A stretch of 64,000 nucleotides of DNA from Piscinibacter gummiphilus (GCF_002116905.1 NZ_CP015118.1:3658001-3722000), one strand, 5' to 3'. Shown: positions 1-8,655, counted from the stretch's first letter. Notes: a model not told the origin generated them from the sequence alone. Translations and numbers: made by a program.

Positions 1-543
1 GTGCAGCGGGTCGCGGCGGTAGGCGCCGCCCGGGCCATAGGGCTTGCCCACCCACAGGCCACCGGCGCCGCGGGCGTCGTAGAAGCCGAACTTCGGGGAC
101 TGCAGGATGTCGATCAGGCGCTCCCCACCCACCCAGCCCAGCACCGTGGTGGCGGCCTGGTTGCTCGACACGCGGATCATCTGCGTGATGGTGGCCATGC
201 GCTCGGCATCGAGCACGAGGCGGCCGCGTTCGGCTTCGACGAAGGCGCCGAGCAGGATCGCGATCTTCGGCAGGCTGGCGGCGTAGAGCATCTCGTCGCC
301 GTTGAGCATCGCCAAACGCGGGTGCTGGGCGTCGGTGATGTCGACGAGGCTCAGGGCCAGGTCGCCGCGTTGCACGTCGGACGTGAGGCCGAGGTCGGCC
401 ACGACGTGTTCGAGCCCTCGCTGGAGCACGGGGTCGCCGGCCTGGCGCAGGTCGGGAAGGTCGGCCGCATGGAGGGGCCAGGCCGCCAGCGCGAGCAACG
501 CAGGGACGGTGCGGCGCAGGGCCGCGAGCAGAACTTGGAACAT
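1..543 (-). CDS. Secreted serine hydrolase, beta-lactamase/transpeptidase fold (3' end outside window)
   Basis: The N-terminal 181 residues are present and the C-terminus runs off the left edge. A signal peptide covers about residues 1-26 (hydrophobic run followed by LHAAD). Two family motifs are visible: SLPK at residues 90-93, the SxxK nucleophile/base pair, and SSN at 126-128, the SxN motif of class A beta-lactamases and PBP-like hydrolases. The family acts in the periplasm on beta-lactams or peptidoglycan peptides. The third motif (KTG) would lie outside the window, so a real beta-lactamase cannot be told from a generic serine hydrolase. The gene reads in the same direction as cueR, 60 bp downstream of it. 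The ATG at 541-543 is the first Met before the signal peptide. Confidence 0.75.
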   Translation of the reverse strand, partial: MFQVLLAALRRTVPALLALAAWPLHAADLPDLRQAGDPVLQRGLEHVVADLGLTSDVQRGDLALSLVDITDAQHPRLAMLNGDEMLYAASLPKIAILLGAFVEAERGRLVLDAERMATITQMIRVSSNQAATTVLGWVGGERLIDILQSPKFGFYDARGAGGLWVGKPYGPGGAYRRDPLH

Positions 544-603
544 CGGGGTGCGGCCTGCCGGGTCAGGAGCACCCTCGAGGCCGGAAACGAGCAGGCGCCG
601 ATT

Positions 604-1071
604 CTAGCGGCCGGGCATCTCCCCGTGCACCCGTACGGCTTCACCGGCCGACCCGGCGGGCGCGGTGGCCTCCCCGGCCAGCCCCGCGAGGATCGGGCAA
701 TCCGGCCGGTCGTCCCCATGGCAGCAGTGCACCAGTTGCTCGAGCGTGGCCTTCATCGCCACCAGGTCGTCGAGCTTGCGCTGCAGCTCGGCGATGTGCG
801 CCTCGGCCAGCGACTTCACCATGCGGCTCGGCCGGCGGCGGTCCTGCCACAGCGCCAGCAACTCGCCGATCTGGGCGATGGAAAAGCCGAGGTCGCGCGC
901 GTGCCGCACGAAGCGCAGCACGTGAACGTCCTTCGCGCCGTACTGCCGGTACCCCGCCTCGGTGCGGCTCGCACCGGGCAGCAGGCCCACCGACTCGTAG
1001 TGCCGGATCATCTTCGCGGAGACGCCCGAGGCCTTCGCCGCGTCGCCGATGTTCATCGCCTTGTCGTCCAT
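604..1071 (-). CDS. cueR: MerR-family copper-responsive activator CueR
   Basis: A protein of 155 residues with an N-terminal winged helix-turn-helix (NIGDAAKASGVSAKMIRHYE), a long dimerisation helix and a C-terminal metal loop with Cys116, Cys117 and Cys125. The eight-residue spacing of Cys117 and Cys125, followed by PI, matches the Cu(I)/Ag(I)/Au(I) ligands Cys112 and Cys120 of E. coli CueR. Such proteins bind a long-spacer promoter and underwind it when Cu(I) is bound. The ATG at 1071 is preceded by GGAAGGAG, which lies within the last codons of copA. The copA stop is only 4 bp upstream, so copA and cueR are one operon. The likely targets are the two 19-bp-spacer promoters at 3269-3373. A second ATG (1056) would remove five residues but lacks this ribosome site. 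Confidence 0.92.
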   Translation of the reverse strand: MDDKAMNIGDAAKASGVSAKMIRHYESVGLLPGASRTEAGYRQYGAKDVHVLRFVRHARDLGFSIAQIGELLALWQDRRRPSRMVKSLAEAHIAELQRKLDDLVAMKATLEQLVHCCHGDDRPDCPILAGLAGEATAPAGSAGEAVRVHGEMPGR

Positions 1072-1075
1072 GCCG

Positions 1076-3262
1076 TCACTCCTTCCGTGCATCCGCCGAG
1101 GCCCGCCACCGCCGCAGCAGCAGCGCGTTGCCCACCACGCTGACGCTGCTGAGCGCCATCGCACCGCCCGCCACCACCGGGCTCAGCAGCCCGAACGCGG
1201 CCAGCGGAATGCCCACCACGTTGTAGACGAACGCCCAGAACAGGCCTCGCCGGATCGTCGCGTACGTGCGGCGGGACACGTCGAGCGCGTCGGCGACCAG
1301 CCGCACGTCGCCGCGCATCAGCGTGAGGCCCGCCGTTTCCATCGCGACGTCGGTGCCGGTGGCCATCGCGATGCCCACGTCGGCCGCGGCCAGGGCCGGC
1401 GCGTCGTTGATGCCATCGCCCACCATCGCCACCACCTGACCCTCTGCCCGCAGGGCCTGCACGGCGGCGGCCTTGTCGGCGGGCAGCACCTCCGCCCGCA
1501 CGGTGTCGATGCCCAGTTGCCGGGCCACCGCCTCGGCGCTGCCGCGGTTGTCGCCGGAGAGCATCACGGTGCGGATGCCCAGGTCGTGCAGTCGGCGCAC
1601 CGCGGCGGGGGCCGAGGCCTTCAATGCGTCGCCGAAGGCCAGCAGGCCGAGCACCGCGGCGGTATTCCCGTCGCGGCGCAGCAGCCAGGAGACCGTGCGA
1701 CCGTCGTTCGCCAGCCGCTCGGCCTCGCCCGCCAGCGCGCCGGCATCGGCGCCCAGTTCCTTCAGCAGGCGGCTGCTGCCCAGCGCGAGGCGCATGTCGC
1801 CCACCCGCGCTTCGACACCCCGGCCGGGCAAGGCGCTCGCCGCCGTCGCCTCCGGCACCGGCATGCCTTCCGCCCGGTCCAGCACCGCCACCGCGAGCGG
1901 ATGACTGCTCGACCGCTGCAGCGCAGCGGACAGGCGCACCACCTCATCCTCGGTCCCCCCCGGCGCCGGCACCACGGCCACCACCGCCGGACGCCCTTCG
2001 GTGAGCGTGCCGGTCTTGTCGAAGGCGACGGTGGTGACGTTGCGGGCCACCTCCAGCGCATCGGCATCCTGGATCAGGATGCCGTGGCGCGCAGCGACGC
2101 CCGTGCCGGCCATGATCGCCGTGGGCGTGGCCAGTCCGAGCGCACATGGGCACGCGATGACGAGCACCGTCACCGCGTTGATCAGCGCCTGTTCCCAGTC
2201 CCCCGACACCACGAGCCAGCCCGCCAGCGTGACGAGGGCGATGACGAGCACCACCGGCACGAAGACCGCGCTCACGCGGTCGACGAGGCGCTGGATGGGC
2301 GCCTTCCCGGCCTGGGCCGATTCGACGAGGCGGATGATGCGTGCGAGCGTGGTCTCGGCGCCCACCGCCAGCGTGCGCACGGTCAGCACCCCCTCGGAGT
2401 TGACGGCACCGCCGGTGACCCGGTCGCCCTCGCCCTTGGCCACCGGCAGGCTCTCGCCCGTGAGGGCCGATTCGTCGACGTGGCTGCTGCCCGCGACCAC
2501 CTCGCCGTCCACCGCGATGCGCTCGCCCGGGCGCACCCGCACGAGGTCGCCCACGGCGAGCTGACCGACGGGCACGTCGACCTCGGTGTCACCGCGCACG
2601 ACCCGGGCGGTCGCCGGCCGCAGCGCGTTCAGCGCGCGGATGGCTTCCGTGGTGCGCCGCTTCGCCCGCCCTTCCAGCCACTTGCCCAGCAGCACGAGCG
2701 TGATCACCGCGGCCGAGGCCTCGAAGTAGAGGTGTTCGTGCCCGGGGTGTCGGAACATCAGGTAGACCGACAGCCCGAACGCCGCCGAGGTGCCGAGCGC
2801 GACCAGCAGGTCCATGTTCCCGGCCCCCGCCCGCACCGCTTTCCAGCCCGCGCGGTAGAAGCGTGCGCCGAAGAAGAACTGCACGGGCGCGGCCAGGCCC
2901 AGCTGCACCCAGGCCGACGGCATCCACGCCACCCCCGCGAGCGACAGCACCATGGGCGCGACGAGCGGCAACGTCAGCAGCGCGCTCAGCACGACGTGCC
3001 AGCCGGCCGAGTGATCCGCCTCCGGCGCGGGCTGCTCCACGCCGCTGGCGGTGTAGCCCGATTTCTCGACGGCCGCGGTCAGCTCGGCCAGCGGCAGCCC
3101 CGCGCGAGCATGGACGGTGGCCGTCTCCGTCGCGAGGTTGACCGAGGCCGACGTGACACCGGGCACCTTCATCAGGGCCTTTTCGACACGCGAGACACAC
3201 GATGCGCAGCTCATGCCGCCGATGCGGAGCTGCACGCCAGGAAGGGTGTGGGAGGTGGTCAT
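1076..3262 (-). CDS. copA: Cu(I)-exporting P1B-type ATPase CopA
   Basis: A protein of 728 residues, normal length for a bacterial CopA with one heavy-metal domain. In order: GMSCASC metal site (Cys19, Cys22), TGES actuator loop (268-271), the transmembrane CPC copper motif (371-373), DKTGT phosphorylation site (415-419), an SSHP motif in the nucleotide domain and GDGINDAP near the C-terminus. It pumps Cu(I) from cytosol to periplasm using ATP. It overlaps no gene but is followed after 4 bp by cueR. The start ATG (3260-3262) has no Shine-Dalgarno sequence, and the predicted -10 element ends only 7 bp upstream, so the mRNA may be leaderless. No better downstream start exists before the metal-binding domain. 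Confidence 0.96.
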   Translation of the reverse strand: MTTSHTLPGVQLRIGGMSCASCVSRVEKALMKVPGVTSASVNLATETATVHARAGLPLAELTAAVEKSGYTASGVEQPAPEADHSAGWHVVLSALLTLPLVAPMVLSLAGVAWMPSAWVQLGLAAPVQFFFGARFYRAGWKAVRAGAGNMDLLVALGTSAAFGLSVYLMFRHPGHEHLYFEASAAVITLVLLGKWLEGRAKRRTTEAIRALNALRPATARVVRGDTEVDVPVGQLAVGDLVRVRPGERIAVDGEVVAGSSHVDESALTGESLPVAKGEGDRVTGGAVNSEGVLTVRTLAVGAETTLARIIRLVESAQAGKAPIQRLVDRVSAVFVPVVLVIALVTLAGWLVVSGDWEQALINAVTVLVIACPCALGLATPTAIMAGTGVAARHGILIQDADALEVARNVTTVAFDKTGTLTEGRPAVVAVVPAPGGTEDEVVRLSAALQRSSSHPLAVAVLDRAEGMPVPEATAASALPGRGVEARVGDMRLALGSSRLLKELGADAGALAGEAERLANDGRTVSWLLRRDGNTAAVLGLLAFGDALKASAPAAVRRLHDLGIRTVMLSGDNRGSAEAVARQLGIDTVRAEVLPADKAAAVQALRAEGQVVAMVGDGINDAPALAAADVGIAMATGTDVAMETAGLTLMRGDVRLVADALDVSRRTYATIRRGLFWAFVYNVVGIPLAAFGLLSPVVAGGAMALSSVSVVGNALLLRRWRASADARKE

Positions 3263-3268
3263 GGGATC

Positions 3269-3299
3269 AGCTTGAGGCTTCCCATTGTGTCAAGGTCAA
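3269..3299 (-). promoter_or_regulatory. CueR-type promoter of copA
   Basis: Reading the minus strand, TTGACC (3294-3299) is separated by exactly 19 bp from a CAAGCT -10 element (3269-3274). The 19-bp spacer is the hallmark of MerR-family promoters. The -35 side is identical (TTGACCTTGACAC) to the divergent promoter at 3343-3373. The -10 lies 7 bp from the copA ATG. Confidence 0.75.
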
Positions 3300-3342
3300 G
3301 TCCTTCGTGCAGCATCGATGGAAGAAGGGCCTCACAATGGGC

Positions 3343-3373
3343 TTGACCTTGACACCGTAGCAAGGACCACACT
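3343..3373 (+). promoter_or_regulatory. CueR-type promoter of copZ
   Basis: TTGACC at 3343-3348, a 19-bp spacer and CACACT at 3368-3373. Inside the spacer region CCTTG and CAAGG form a dyad separated by 9 bp (3347-3365), the arrangement recognised by CueR. It drives the small metallochaperone gene 27 bp further on. Confidence 0.78.
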
Positions 3374-3399
3374 GGTGTCCCCAACGAAGCTTGTCGACC

Positions 3400-3606
3400 A
3401 TGATCACCTTCCAAGTCCAGGACATGACCTGCGGCCACTGCGTCGCCACCCTCACCCGTGCCGTGACGGCCGCCGACCCGGGCGCCACCGTCACAGTGGA
3501 CCTCGCCGCCCACCGCATCGCCATCGCGCCCGTCCGTGCCGACGTCCCGGTGCTCGCACGCGCCATCGAGGAAGCGGGCTACACGCCGGTGGTCCTCCCC
3601 GGCTGA
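3400..3606 (+). CDS. copZ: Copper metallochaperone CopZ (heavy-metal-associated domain)
   Basis: A stand-alone 68-residue HMA domain with the MTCGHC metal site near residue 10 and the beta-alpha-beta-beta-alpha-beta pattern of the family. It binds Cu(I) in the cytosol and would hand it to CopA. It is divergent from copA and has its own CueR-type promoter, so both halves of the efflux route are switched on together. The ATG at 3400 begins the domain. A TTG nine bases earlier is in frame but less likely. No strong ribosome site is seen. Confidence 0.9.
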   Translation: MITFQVQDMTCGHCVATLTRAVTAADPGATVTVDLAAHRIAIAPVRADVPVLARAIEEAGYTPVVLPG

Positions 3607-3631
3607 GCCGCGGCCCTGCCCTTTCGGGCAA

Positions 3632-3660
3632 TTGACAGAAGCCGGCCCGGCCCGTTGAAT
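3632..3660 (+). promoter_or_regulatory. Sigma70-like promoter of the MscS-type channel gene
   Basis: TTGACA at 3632-3637, a 17-bp spacer and TTGAAT at 3655-3660. Transcription would begin near 3667, leaving about 30 nt of leader before the proposed CTG start at 3698, with GGAGGGG at 3681-3687 as ribosome site. A short GCCC/GGGC hairpin just upstream may end the copZ transcript. Confidence 0.65.
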
Positions 3661-3697
3661 CGCCGGGACCGGCGTCCGCCGGAGGGGAGCAGAGGTC

Positions 3698-6181
3698 CTG
3701 AGCCGCAGCACCGATCCAGCGCCGCGTTCGACGGCCGCCCGGCACCGGGGCCTCGCCCTCTGCCTGTTCGTCCTCCACGTCCCGGCCGACGCGGCGATCA
3801 ACCTGCCCTCGCTGCTGCGCCCTCCCGCGCCGGCGGCGTCGGCGGCCTCGTCGCCGTCCGACACCCAGATCATTTCGCTCGGCGACATCGTCGATGCACT
3901 GGGCGCCCTCGATGCGCTCGGCGCCCGTGCGAACCAGGCGCAGGAGGCCGGCGCACGCGTCGAGTCGATCACCCCGTTCATCGCCCGCCAGGAAGAAGCG
4001 ATGAACACGGCCGTGGCCGACCTCTCGCGTGCGGGGCTGCGCCTGGCGACGAGCGAACGCCTGGTCGACCTCGACACGCAGATCCTCGGCCGCCAGGGCC
4101 AACTCGACGACCAGATCGAACGGCTGAAGGACGACACCCGGACCCTCGAGACCCTGCTGAACGACCTGCGGCGCGAACGCGCGCTGTGGATCTTCCGTGC
4201 CGAGGCGGCGCGAAGCCGGGACGCCGCACCCGAGTTCCTGGCCCGGGTCGACGAGGCCCCGGAGACCCTCGACGCGCTGGCCGCCCAGGTGCGCCCGCTG
4301 CGCGACGAGACCGTCGCGCTGCTCGAACGCGCCGTGCGGCTGCGGTCCCACAGCCACGACCTGCGCGACGAACTGCGCACGCGGCGCAGCCGCATCGAGA
4401 CCCGCCTGCGCGAGGCCGAGGAGGAGCCTCTGTGGACGCTCATCGGCGGCGGCCGGCACGACGTCTTCGAGTTCGTCAATGAAGTGAAGACCGAGTGGAA
4501 ATCGATCTTCGCCTACTTCGCCTCCCAGGCCCCCCGCCTGGCGCTGCTGCTGGTCGTGCTGTTCGGCGGGAGTTTCGGGGCACTGCGGGTCGCGCGCCGG
4601 GCCTTGGCGGAGACCACGCTCACCAGTTCCGTGGACGCCTCGCGGGCACTGCGCGTGCTCGACCGCTCGGGCTGGGCCGCGCTTCTGCTCGGGCTGCTGG
4701 GGACCCTGCTGCTGGCCCCACGAGGACCTTTCGCGTTCTATGACCTGGTGTGGCTCTTCGTGCCGTTGCCGGCCGCGGTACTCACCCTCGCGGCGATCGG
4801 CCCGGCCTGGCGCACCACGGTGTTCGCGGTGGCCGGCGCCCTGCTGCTCCTGCCGTTCCGCTCCGTCCTCGAACTGCTGCCGGTCATCGACCGGCTCGCT
4901 GCGCTCGCCCAGTGCGCGGTCGTGATCGCCGCGGCCGCGTGGGACGTCCGCCGGGCCCACCGGGCCGGCCTCCCGACGCCGCTGCGCCTCACCCGGATCC
5001 ATGTCGTGCTGCTCCTCGTCGTCCTGCTGCTCGTGGCCGCGGCACATGCGGTGGTCATCGGGCACGTGGGGACCTCCCGAACGCTGCGCAACGGCGTGCT
5101 GGTCACGCTGGGCCTCGCGATGGTCACGATGGCGGCCTACCAGGCCCTGCTGGGTCTCGGCCTGATCGCGCTGGGCAGCCGGTGGTTCGCCGGGTCGCGC
5201 GCGGTCCAGCGCCGCCGGGACGTGCTCGAACACGCCTGGCGCACGGTGCTGCGCTGGGGCGGCTGGGCGATGATGCTCGCGGCCCCGGTCTTCGCGTTCG
5301 GGGTCGCGGCACGAGCCCCCATGGCCGTGCAGGAGGTGTTGAACTCCCGCCTGACGGTGGGCGAGGCCGGCATCGCCGTGGGATCGCTGGCCGCCGCGGC
5401 GGGCTGCCTGCTGGCGACGTGGCTCATCGTCAAGGTGATCCGCTTCCTGCTGGAGGACGAGTTCCTGCCCCGGCTGAACCTCGGCCAGGGCCTGCCGTTC
5501 GCGATCTCGGCGCTGACGCGCTACGTGGTGGCGCTCGTGGGCCTCTTCTTCGCGTTCGCGGCGGCGGGCCTCGACCTCTCCAAGATGGCCCTGCTCGTGG
5601 GTGCCATCGGCGTGGGCATCGGCTTCGGCATGCAGAACATCATCAACAACTTCGTCTCGGGCCTCGTGCTGCTGGTGGAGCGGCCCATGCACGTGGGCGA
5701 CCTCGTCGAGACCCCCACCGCCACGGGCTTCGTGCAGCGCATCGGCTTCCGCGCCAGCACCATCCGCACCACCGACGGCGCGGACATCGTGGTGCCGAAT
5801 GGCGACCTGCTGTCGAAGGAACTGCTCAACTGGACGCTCTCGAGCCGGGAGCGGCGCATCAGCATCGACGTGGGCGTGGCCTACGGCACGGACGCCGACA
5901 AGGTGATCGAGATGCTCACGGAGGTGGCCACCGTGCACCCGGCCGTGCTGGCGAACCCGCCGCCCTTCGCCCTGTTCATCGGCTTTGGCGAGCAGACGCT
6001 CAACTTCCGGCTGCGCGCCTGGGTGGGGGACGCCACCGAGGCCGGCGCCATCGAGAGCGACGTGCGCGGGCGGGTGCTCAAGCGGCTGATCGACGCCGGC
6101 GTCACCATCCCGCTGCCACAGCGGGAAGTGAGGCTGAAAGACCCGGCCGGGACGGGCAGGCCGTCACTGCCGGCGCCCTGA
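3698..6181 (+). CDS. Large MscS/MscK-family mechanosensitive channel, proposed CTG start
   Basis: With the CTG start at 3698 the protein has 827 residues. It shows a signal-peptide-like N-terminus (basic segment, LALCLFVLHV, then ADA), a periplasmic helical region rich in heptads (about residues 50-250), roughly eleven membrane segments and a C-terminal MscS domain. The last membrane helix and beta domain carry GVGIGFGMQNIINNFVSG and the ERP-GD-V motif. Such channels open under membrane tension and release solutes during osmotic downshock. The frame is open from 3659 and contains no ATG, GTG or TTG before 4001. Starting at the ATG of 4001 would delete the signal peptide and split the coiled region. 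The CTG has a good ribosome site and a promoter in the right place. The channel identity is sure; the start is inferred. Confidence 0.88.
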   Translation: MSRSTDPAPRSTAARHRGLALCLFVLHVPADAAINLPSLLRPPAPAASAASSPSDTQIISLGDIVDALGALDALGARANQAQEAGARVESITPFIARQEEAMNTAVADLSRAGLRLATSERLVDLDTQILGRQGQLDDQIERLKDDTRTLETLLNDLRRERALWIFRAEAARSRDAAPEFLARVDEAPETLDALAAQVRPLRDETVALLERAVRLRSHSHDLRDELRTRRSRIETRLREAEEEPLWTLIGGGRHDVFEFVNEVKTEWKSIFAYFASQAPRLALLLVVLFGGSFGALRVARRALAETTLTSSVDASRALRVLDRSGWAALLLGLLGTLLLAPRGPFAFYDLVWLFVPLPAAVLTLAAIGPAWRTTVFAVAGALLLLPFRSVLELLPVIDRLAALAQCAVVIAAAAWDVRRAHRAGLPTPLRLTRIHVVLLLVVLLLVAAAHAVVIGHVGTSRTLRNGVLVTLGLAMVTMAAYQALLGLGLIALGSRWFAGSRAVQRRRDVLEHAWRTVLRWGGWAMMLAAPVFAFGVAARAPMAVQEVLNSRLTVGEAGIAVGSLAAAAGCLLATWLIVKVIRFLLEDEFLPRLNLGQGLPFAISALTRYVVALVGLFFAFAAAGLDLSKMALLVGAIGVGIGFGMQNIINNFVSGLVLLVERPMHVGDLVETPTATGFVQRIGFRASTIRTTDGADIVVPNGDLLSKELLNWTLSSRERRISIDVGVAYGTDADKVIEMLTEVATVHPAVLANPPPFALFIGFGEQTLNFRLRAWVGDATEAGAIESDVRGRVLKRLIDAGVTIPLPQREVRLKDPAGTGRPSLPAP

Positions 6182-6196
6182 CGGCGGTGCCGTCAG
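6178..6196. terminator. Hairpin over the stop codon of the channel gene
   Basis: A perfect 8-bp stem (CTGACGGC and GCCGTCAG) with a 3-nt loop that includes the TGA stop. No T-run follows, so it may be a weak or factor-dependent terminator. It lies between convergent genes. Confidence 0.45.
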
Positions 6197-6197
6197 G

Positions 6198-6365
6198 TCA
6201 GACGAGGAACCAGGGCGCCACCGCGGCCACGGCCAGCACCACCCCGACCAGCACCGCGGCGACGCGGCGTTCGCTTCGCTCCGCGCAGGAGGACATGGGC
6301 TCCTGCAGGTGCTGCGCATCGCGCAGGGCATCGACCGGAAGGGTCAGGAGAGACATGGGATTCAT
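6198..6365 (-). CDS. Small membrane protein of unknown function
   Basis: A 55-residue protein with a polar N-terminal half and a single C-terminal membrane helix (VAAVLVGVVLAVAAVAPWFLV). The ATG at 6363-6365 is preceded by AGAGGTG at a suitable distance, which supports translation from here rather than from the longer open frame. I do not recognise a family. It converges on the channel gene, their ends separated only by the hairpin at 6178-6196. Confidence 0.5.
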   Translation of the reverse strand: MNPMSLLTLPVDALRDAQHLQEPMSSCAERSERRVAAVLVGVVLAVAAVAPWFLV

Positions 6366-6590
6366 GGGGCACCTCTGCTGGACGCCGAAGGACGCCACAA
6401 CGATGCCAGTGTCTCGCTTCCGTGTTTCATGCGTGCGTCGAAAAGAACCGTTTCCGTGTTTCATTTGCTACACCGATCGCCCGGAACCCCGATGAACAGC
6501 CGCTTCCCGGCCATCGGGGTGTGCCATCGCCGACAGCCGGACGGCCCCGTCGCGAACCGGTGACACGAACTCCCGGTATCGTCGAGCCTC

Positions 6591-8042
6591 ATGCGACCGC
6601 TTTCCTTCCCCGCCTCACCCGCCCGCCTCCTCGGCGCCGTCCTGCTGGCCGTGCTGGCCGGCTGCAGCACCCCCGCTCCGGTCAACCCCCCCATCACGCG
6701 GGTCTCGCCCGACAGCGGCTACCGGGCCGCGCGGCTGCTGCGCCCCGAAACCACCCGCGTCAACGACCCGCACACCCTCGTGATGCTGGCGTTCTCCGGC
6801 GGCGGCACACGCGCCGCGGCGCTGTCGTACGGCGTGCTGGAGGAACTCCGCCGCACGCGCATCACCCTCGGCGGCGTCGAACACGCGGCCCTCGACCAGG
6901 TCGACGTGATCACGGGCGTGTCGGGCGGCAGCTTCACCGCGCTGTCGTACGCCTTGCTGGGGGACCGGCTGTTCACCGAGTTCGAGCCCCGCTTCCTCAA
7001 GCGCGACGTGCAGGGCGAGCTGCTGTCCCGCACGTTGAGCCCGTCGTCGTGGGGGCGCCTGGCCAGTGCGTCCTATGGCCGCTCGGAGCTGGCGGCCGAC
7101 TACTACGACGAGATCCTCTTCGGCGGCGCCACCTACGACGACCTGCTGAAGATCGACACACCGCTCGCCATCGTCACGGGCACCGACCTGTCGACCGGCG
7201 CCCGCTTCGAGTTCACGCAGGACCACTTCGACCTGATCTGCTCCGACCTCGGCAAGGTGCGCCTCGCCCGGGCCGCGGCCACGTCGTCGGCCGTGCCGGT
7301 GGTGCTGACCCCGGTCACCTACCGCAACTACGGCGGCCAGTGCCAGGCGCCCCACCCGGCCTGGGTCGCGGACGTGGCCCGGATGGACAAGCCCAACCGC
7401 CCGGCCGGCCGGGCGCTGCTGCGCTACCGCGACATCCAGTCCCTCGAGGACAGCGCCAACCGCCCGTACCTGCACATCGTCGACGGTGGCGTCTCCGACA
7501 ACCTGGGCCTGCGCGGCATGCTGGAGGCATTCGAGGAAATCGAGGCCAGCCCGCGCTTCCAGGAGGCCATCGACTTCCAGTCGCTGCGGCACATCGTGGT
7601 CATCGCCGTGAACTCCCGCTCGGCGCCCAGCACCGACTGGGACCGCAGCCCCACCCCGCCCGGCCTCGTGGCCGAGCTGCTGCAGTCGTCGAGCGTGCCC
7701 ATCGACCACTTCTCGTACGAGTCGGTCGAGCTGCTGAAGGACATCGCCTACCGCTGGGCGCAGGTGCGCAAGCTGAAGATCGCCGAGGCGCAGCTCGCCG
7801 GGATGTCGAAGCCCGCGGCCGAGGCGTCGGTGCCGCACCTCTCGTTCGACACCATCGACATCAGCTTCGATGCCCTCGCCGACGAGACCGAGCGCACGTA
7901 CTTCATGAACCTGCCCACGTCCTTCAGCCTGCCCGAAGAGGCCGTCGACCGGCTGCGCGAGCTGGCCGGACGGCTGCTGCGCGAATCGCCGAAGGTACAG
8001 GCGCTGCTGCGCCAGATCGACCGCGCGAACGCCCCACGCTGA
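6591..8042 (+). CDS. Patatin-like phospholipase, lipoprotein
   Basis: A protein of 483 residues with a type II signal peptide (lipobox LAGC, Cys near residue 25). The patatin domain carries an oxyanion glycine motif (SGGGTRAA), the nucleophile elbow GVSGGS and the DGGVSDN motif supplying the catalytic Asp of the Ser-Asp dyad. Family members hydrolyse acyl groups from phospholipids or other lipids. The lipid anchor suggests action at the outer or inner membrane facing the periplasm. It stands alone, with a 225-bp gap upstream that holds no clear signal and a convergent Lrp regulator downstream. The start ATG lacks a strong ribosome site but directly precedes the signal peptide. Confidence 0.9.
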   Translation: MRPLSFPASPARLLGAVLLAVLAGCSTPAPVNPPITRVSPDSGYRAARLLRPETTRVNDPHTLVMLAFSGGGTRAAALSYGVLEELRRTRITLGGVEHAALDQVDVITGVSGGSFTALSYALLGDRLFTEFEPRFLKRDVQGELLSRTLSPSSWGRLASASYGRSELAADYYDEILFGGATYDDLLKIDTPLAIVTGTDLSTGARFEFTQDHFDLICSDLGKVRLARAAATSSAVPVVLTPVTYRNYGGQCQAPHPAWVADVARMDKPNRPAGRALLRYRDIQSLEDSANRPYLHIVDGGVSDNLGLRGMLEAFEEIEASPRFQEAIDFQSLRHIVVIAVNSRSAPSTDWDRSPTPPGLVAELLQSSSVPIDHFSYESVELLKDIAYRWAQVRKLKIAEAQLAGMSKPAAEASVPHLSFDTIDISFDALADETERTYFMNLPTSFSLPEEAVDRLRELAGRLLRESPKVQALLRQIDRANAPR

Positions 8043-8047
8043 TCAGA

Positions 8048-8509
8048 TCACCCCGTGCGATCGGTGCGCACCGCCAGCACCACCGACGTGGTGGTCTTCG
8101 TGACCCCGTCGATCTCGCCGATCTCGTCGAGCAGCGCGTCCAGCCGCGACATCGAGTCGGCCCGCAGCTGCGCGATGTAGTCGAACTCGCCGCTCACCGA
8201 ACTCAGCTGGCGCAGCTCGGGCAGCCGCGACAGGCGCCGCGTGACCTCGCGCGCCGACTTGGGGCTGATGGTGACCCCCACGTAGGCCGACACCCCGCGG
8301 TCGGCCACGTCCTGCCCCAGCCGCACCGTGTAGCCCACGATGACCCCGTCCCGCTCGAGCCGGGCCAGGCGCGCGAGCACCGTGGTACGAGCCACGCCGA
8401 GGCGGCGCGCGAGGTTGGCGGTGCTCTCGCGGGCGTTGGCCTGCAGCAGCGCGAGCAGGTCGCGGTCGAGCTGGTCCTTCACGAACGGCATTGCGGCGGG
8501 GTCGGCCAT
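8048..8509 (-). CDS. Lrp/AsnC-family transcriptional regulator
   Basis: A protein of 153 residues with an N-terminal helix-turn-helix (about residues 20-65, including STANLARRLGVARTTV) and a C-terminal RAM/AsnC ligand domain with the pattern YVGVTISP. It is divergent from the two-gene lysine-type catabolic operon starting at 8656, so it most likely senses an amino acid and controls that operon. The ATG at 8509 is chosen because GGAGAAACGCC precedes it. A dyad at 8528-8545 lies just upstream. Lrp proteins usually activate their neighbour when the amino acid is present. Confidence 0.88.
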   Translation of the reverse strand: MADPAAMPFVKDQLDRDLLALLQANARESTANLARRLGVARTTVLARLARLERDGVIVGYTVRLGQDVADRGVSAYVGVTISPKSAREVTRRLSRLPELRQLSSVSGEFDYIAQLRADSMSRLDALLDEIGEIDGVTKTTTSVVLAVRTDRTG

Positions 8510-8527
8510 GGCGTTTCTCCGGCGTTT

Positions 8528-8545
8528 CGACGATTTGCATCGTAG
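8528..8545. promoter_or_regulatory. Candidate Lrp-family operator
   Basis: Imperfect inverted repeat with ACGAT and ATCGT arms around TTGC, between the divergent Lrp gene and the catabolic operon. Its location fits autoregulation and control of the neighbour. Binding is inferred. Confidence 0.45.
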
Positions 8546-8655
8546 AGCGCGACATTCCGTCCGGCAAGCTGTCGATCTCGACGAACTCACGCTACCAATC
8601 GTCGGAGGGCGTTCCTAGACTGGATCGCAGGTCCAACCCCTTCCGGAGAAAGAAA

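Noticed and set aside
7..1143. Plus-strand open frame opposite the serine hydrolase and cueR
   Set aside because: Shadow frame; the minus strand carries the SxxK/SxN motifs and the CueR metal loop.
1049..3346. Long plus-strand open frame (765 codons) opposite copA
   Set aside because: Arg/His/Gly-rich shadow of the copA codon bias in very GC-rich DNA; copA on the other strand has every catalytic motif.
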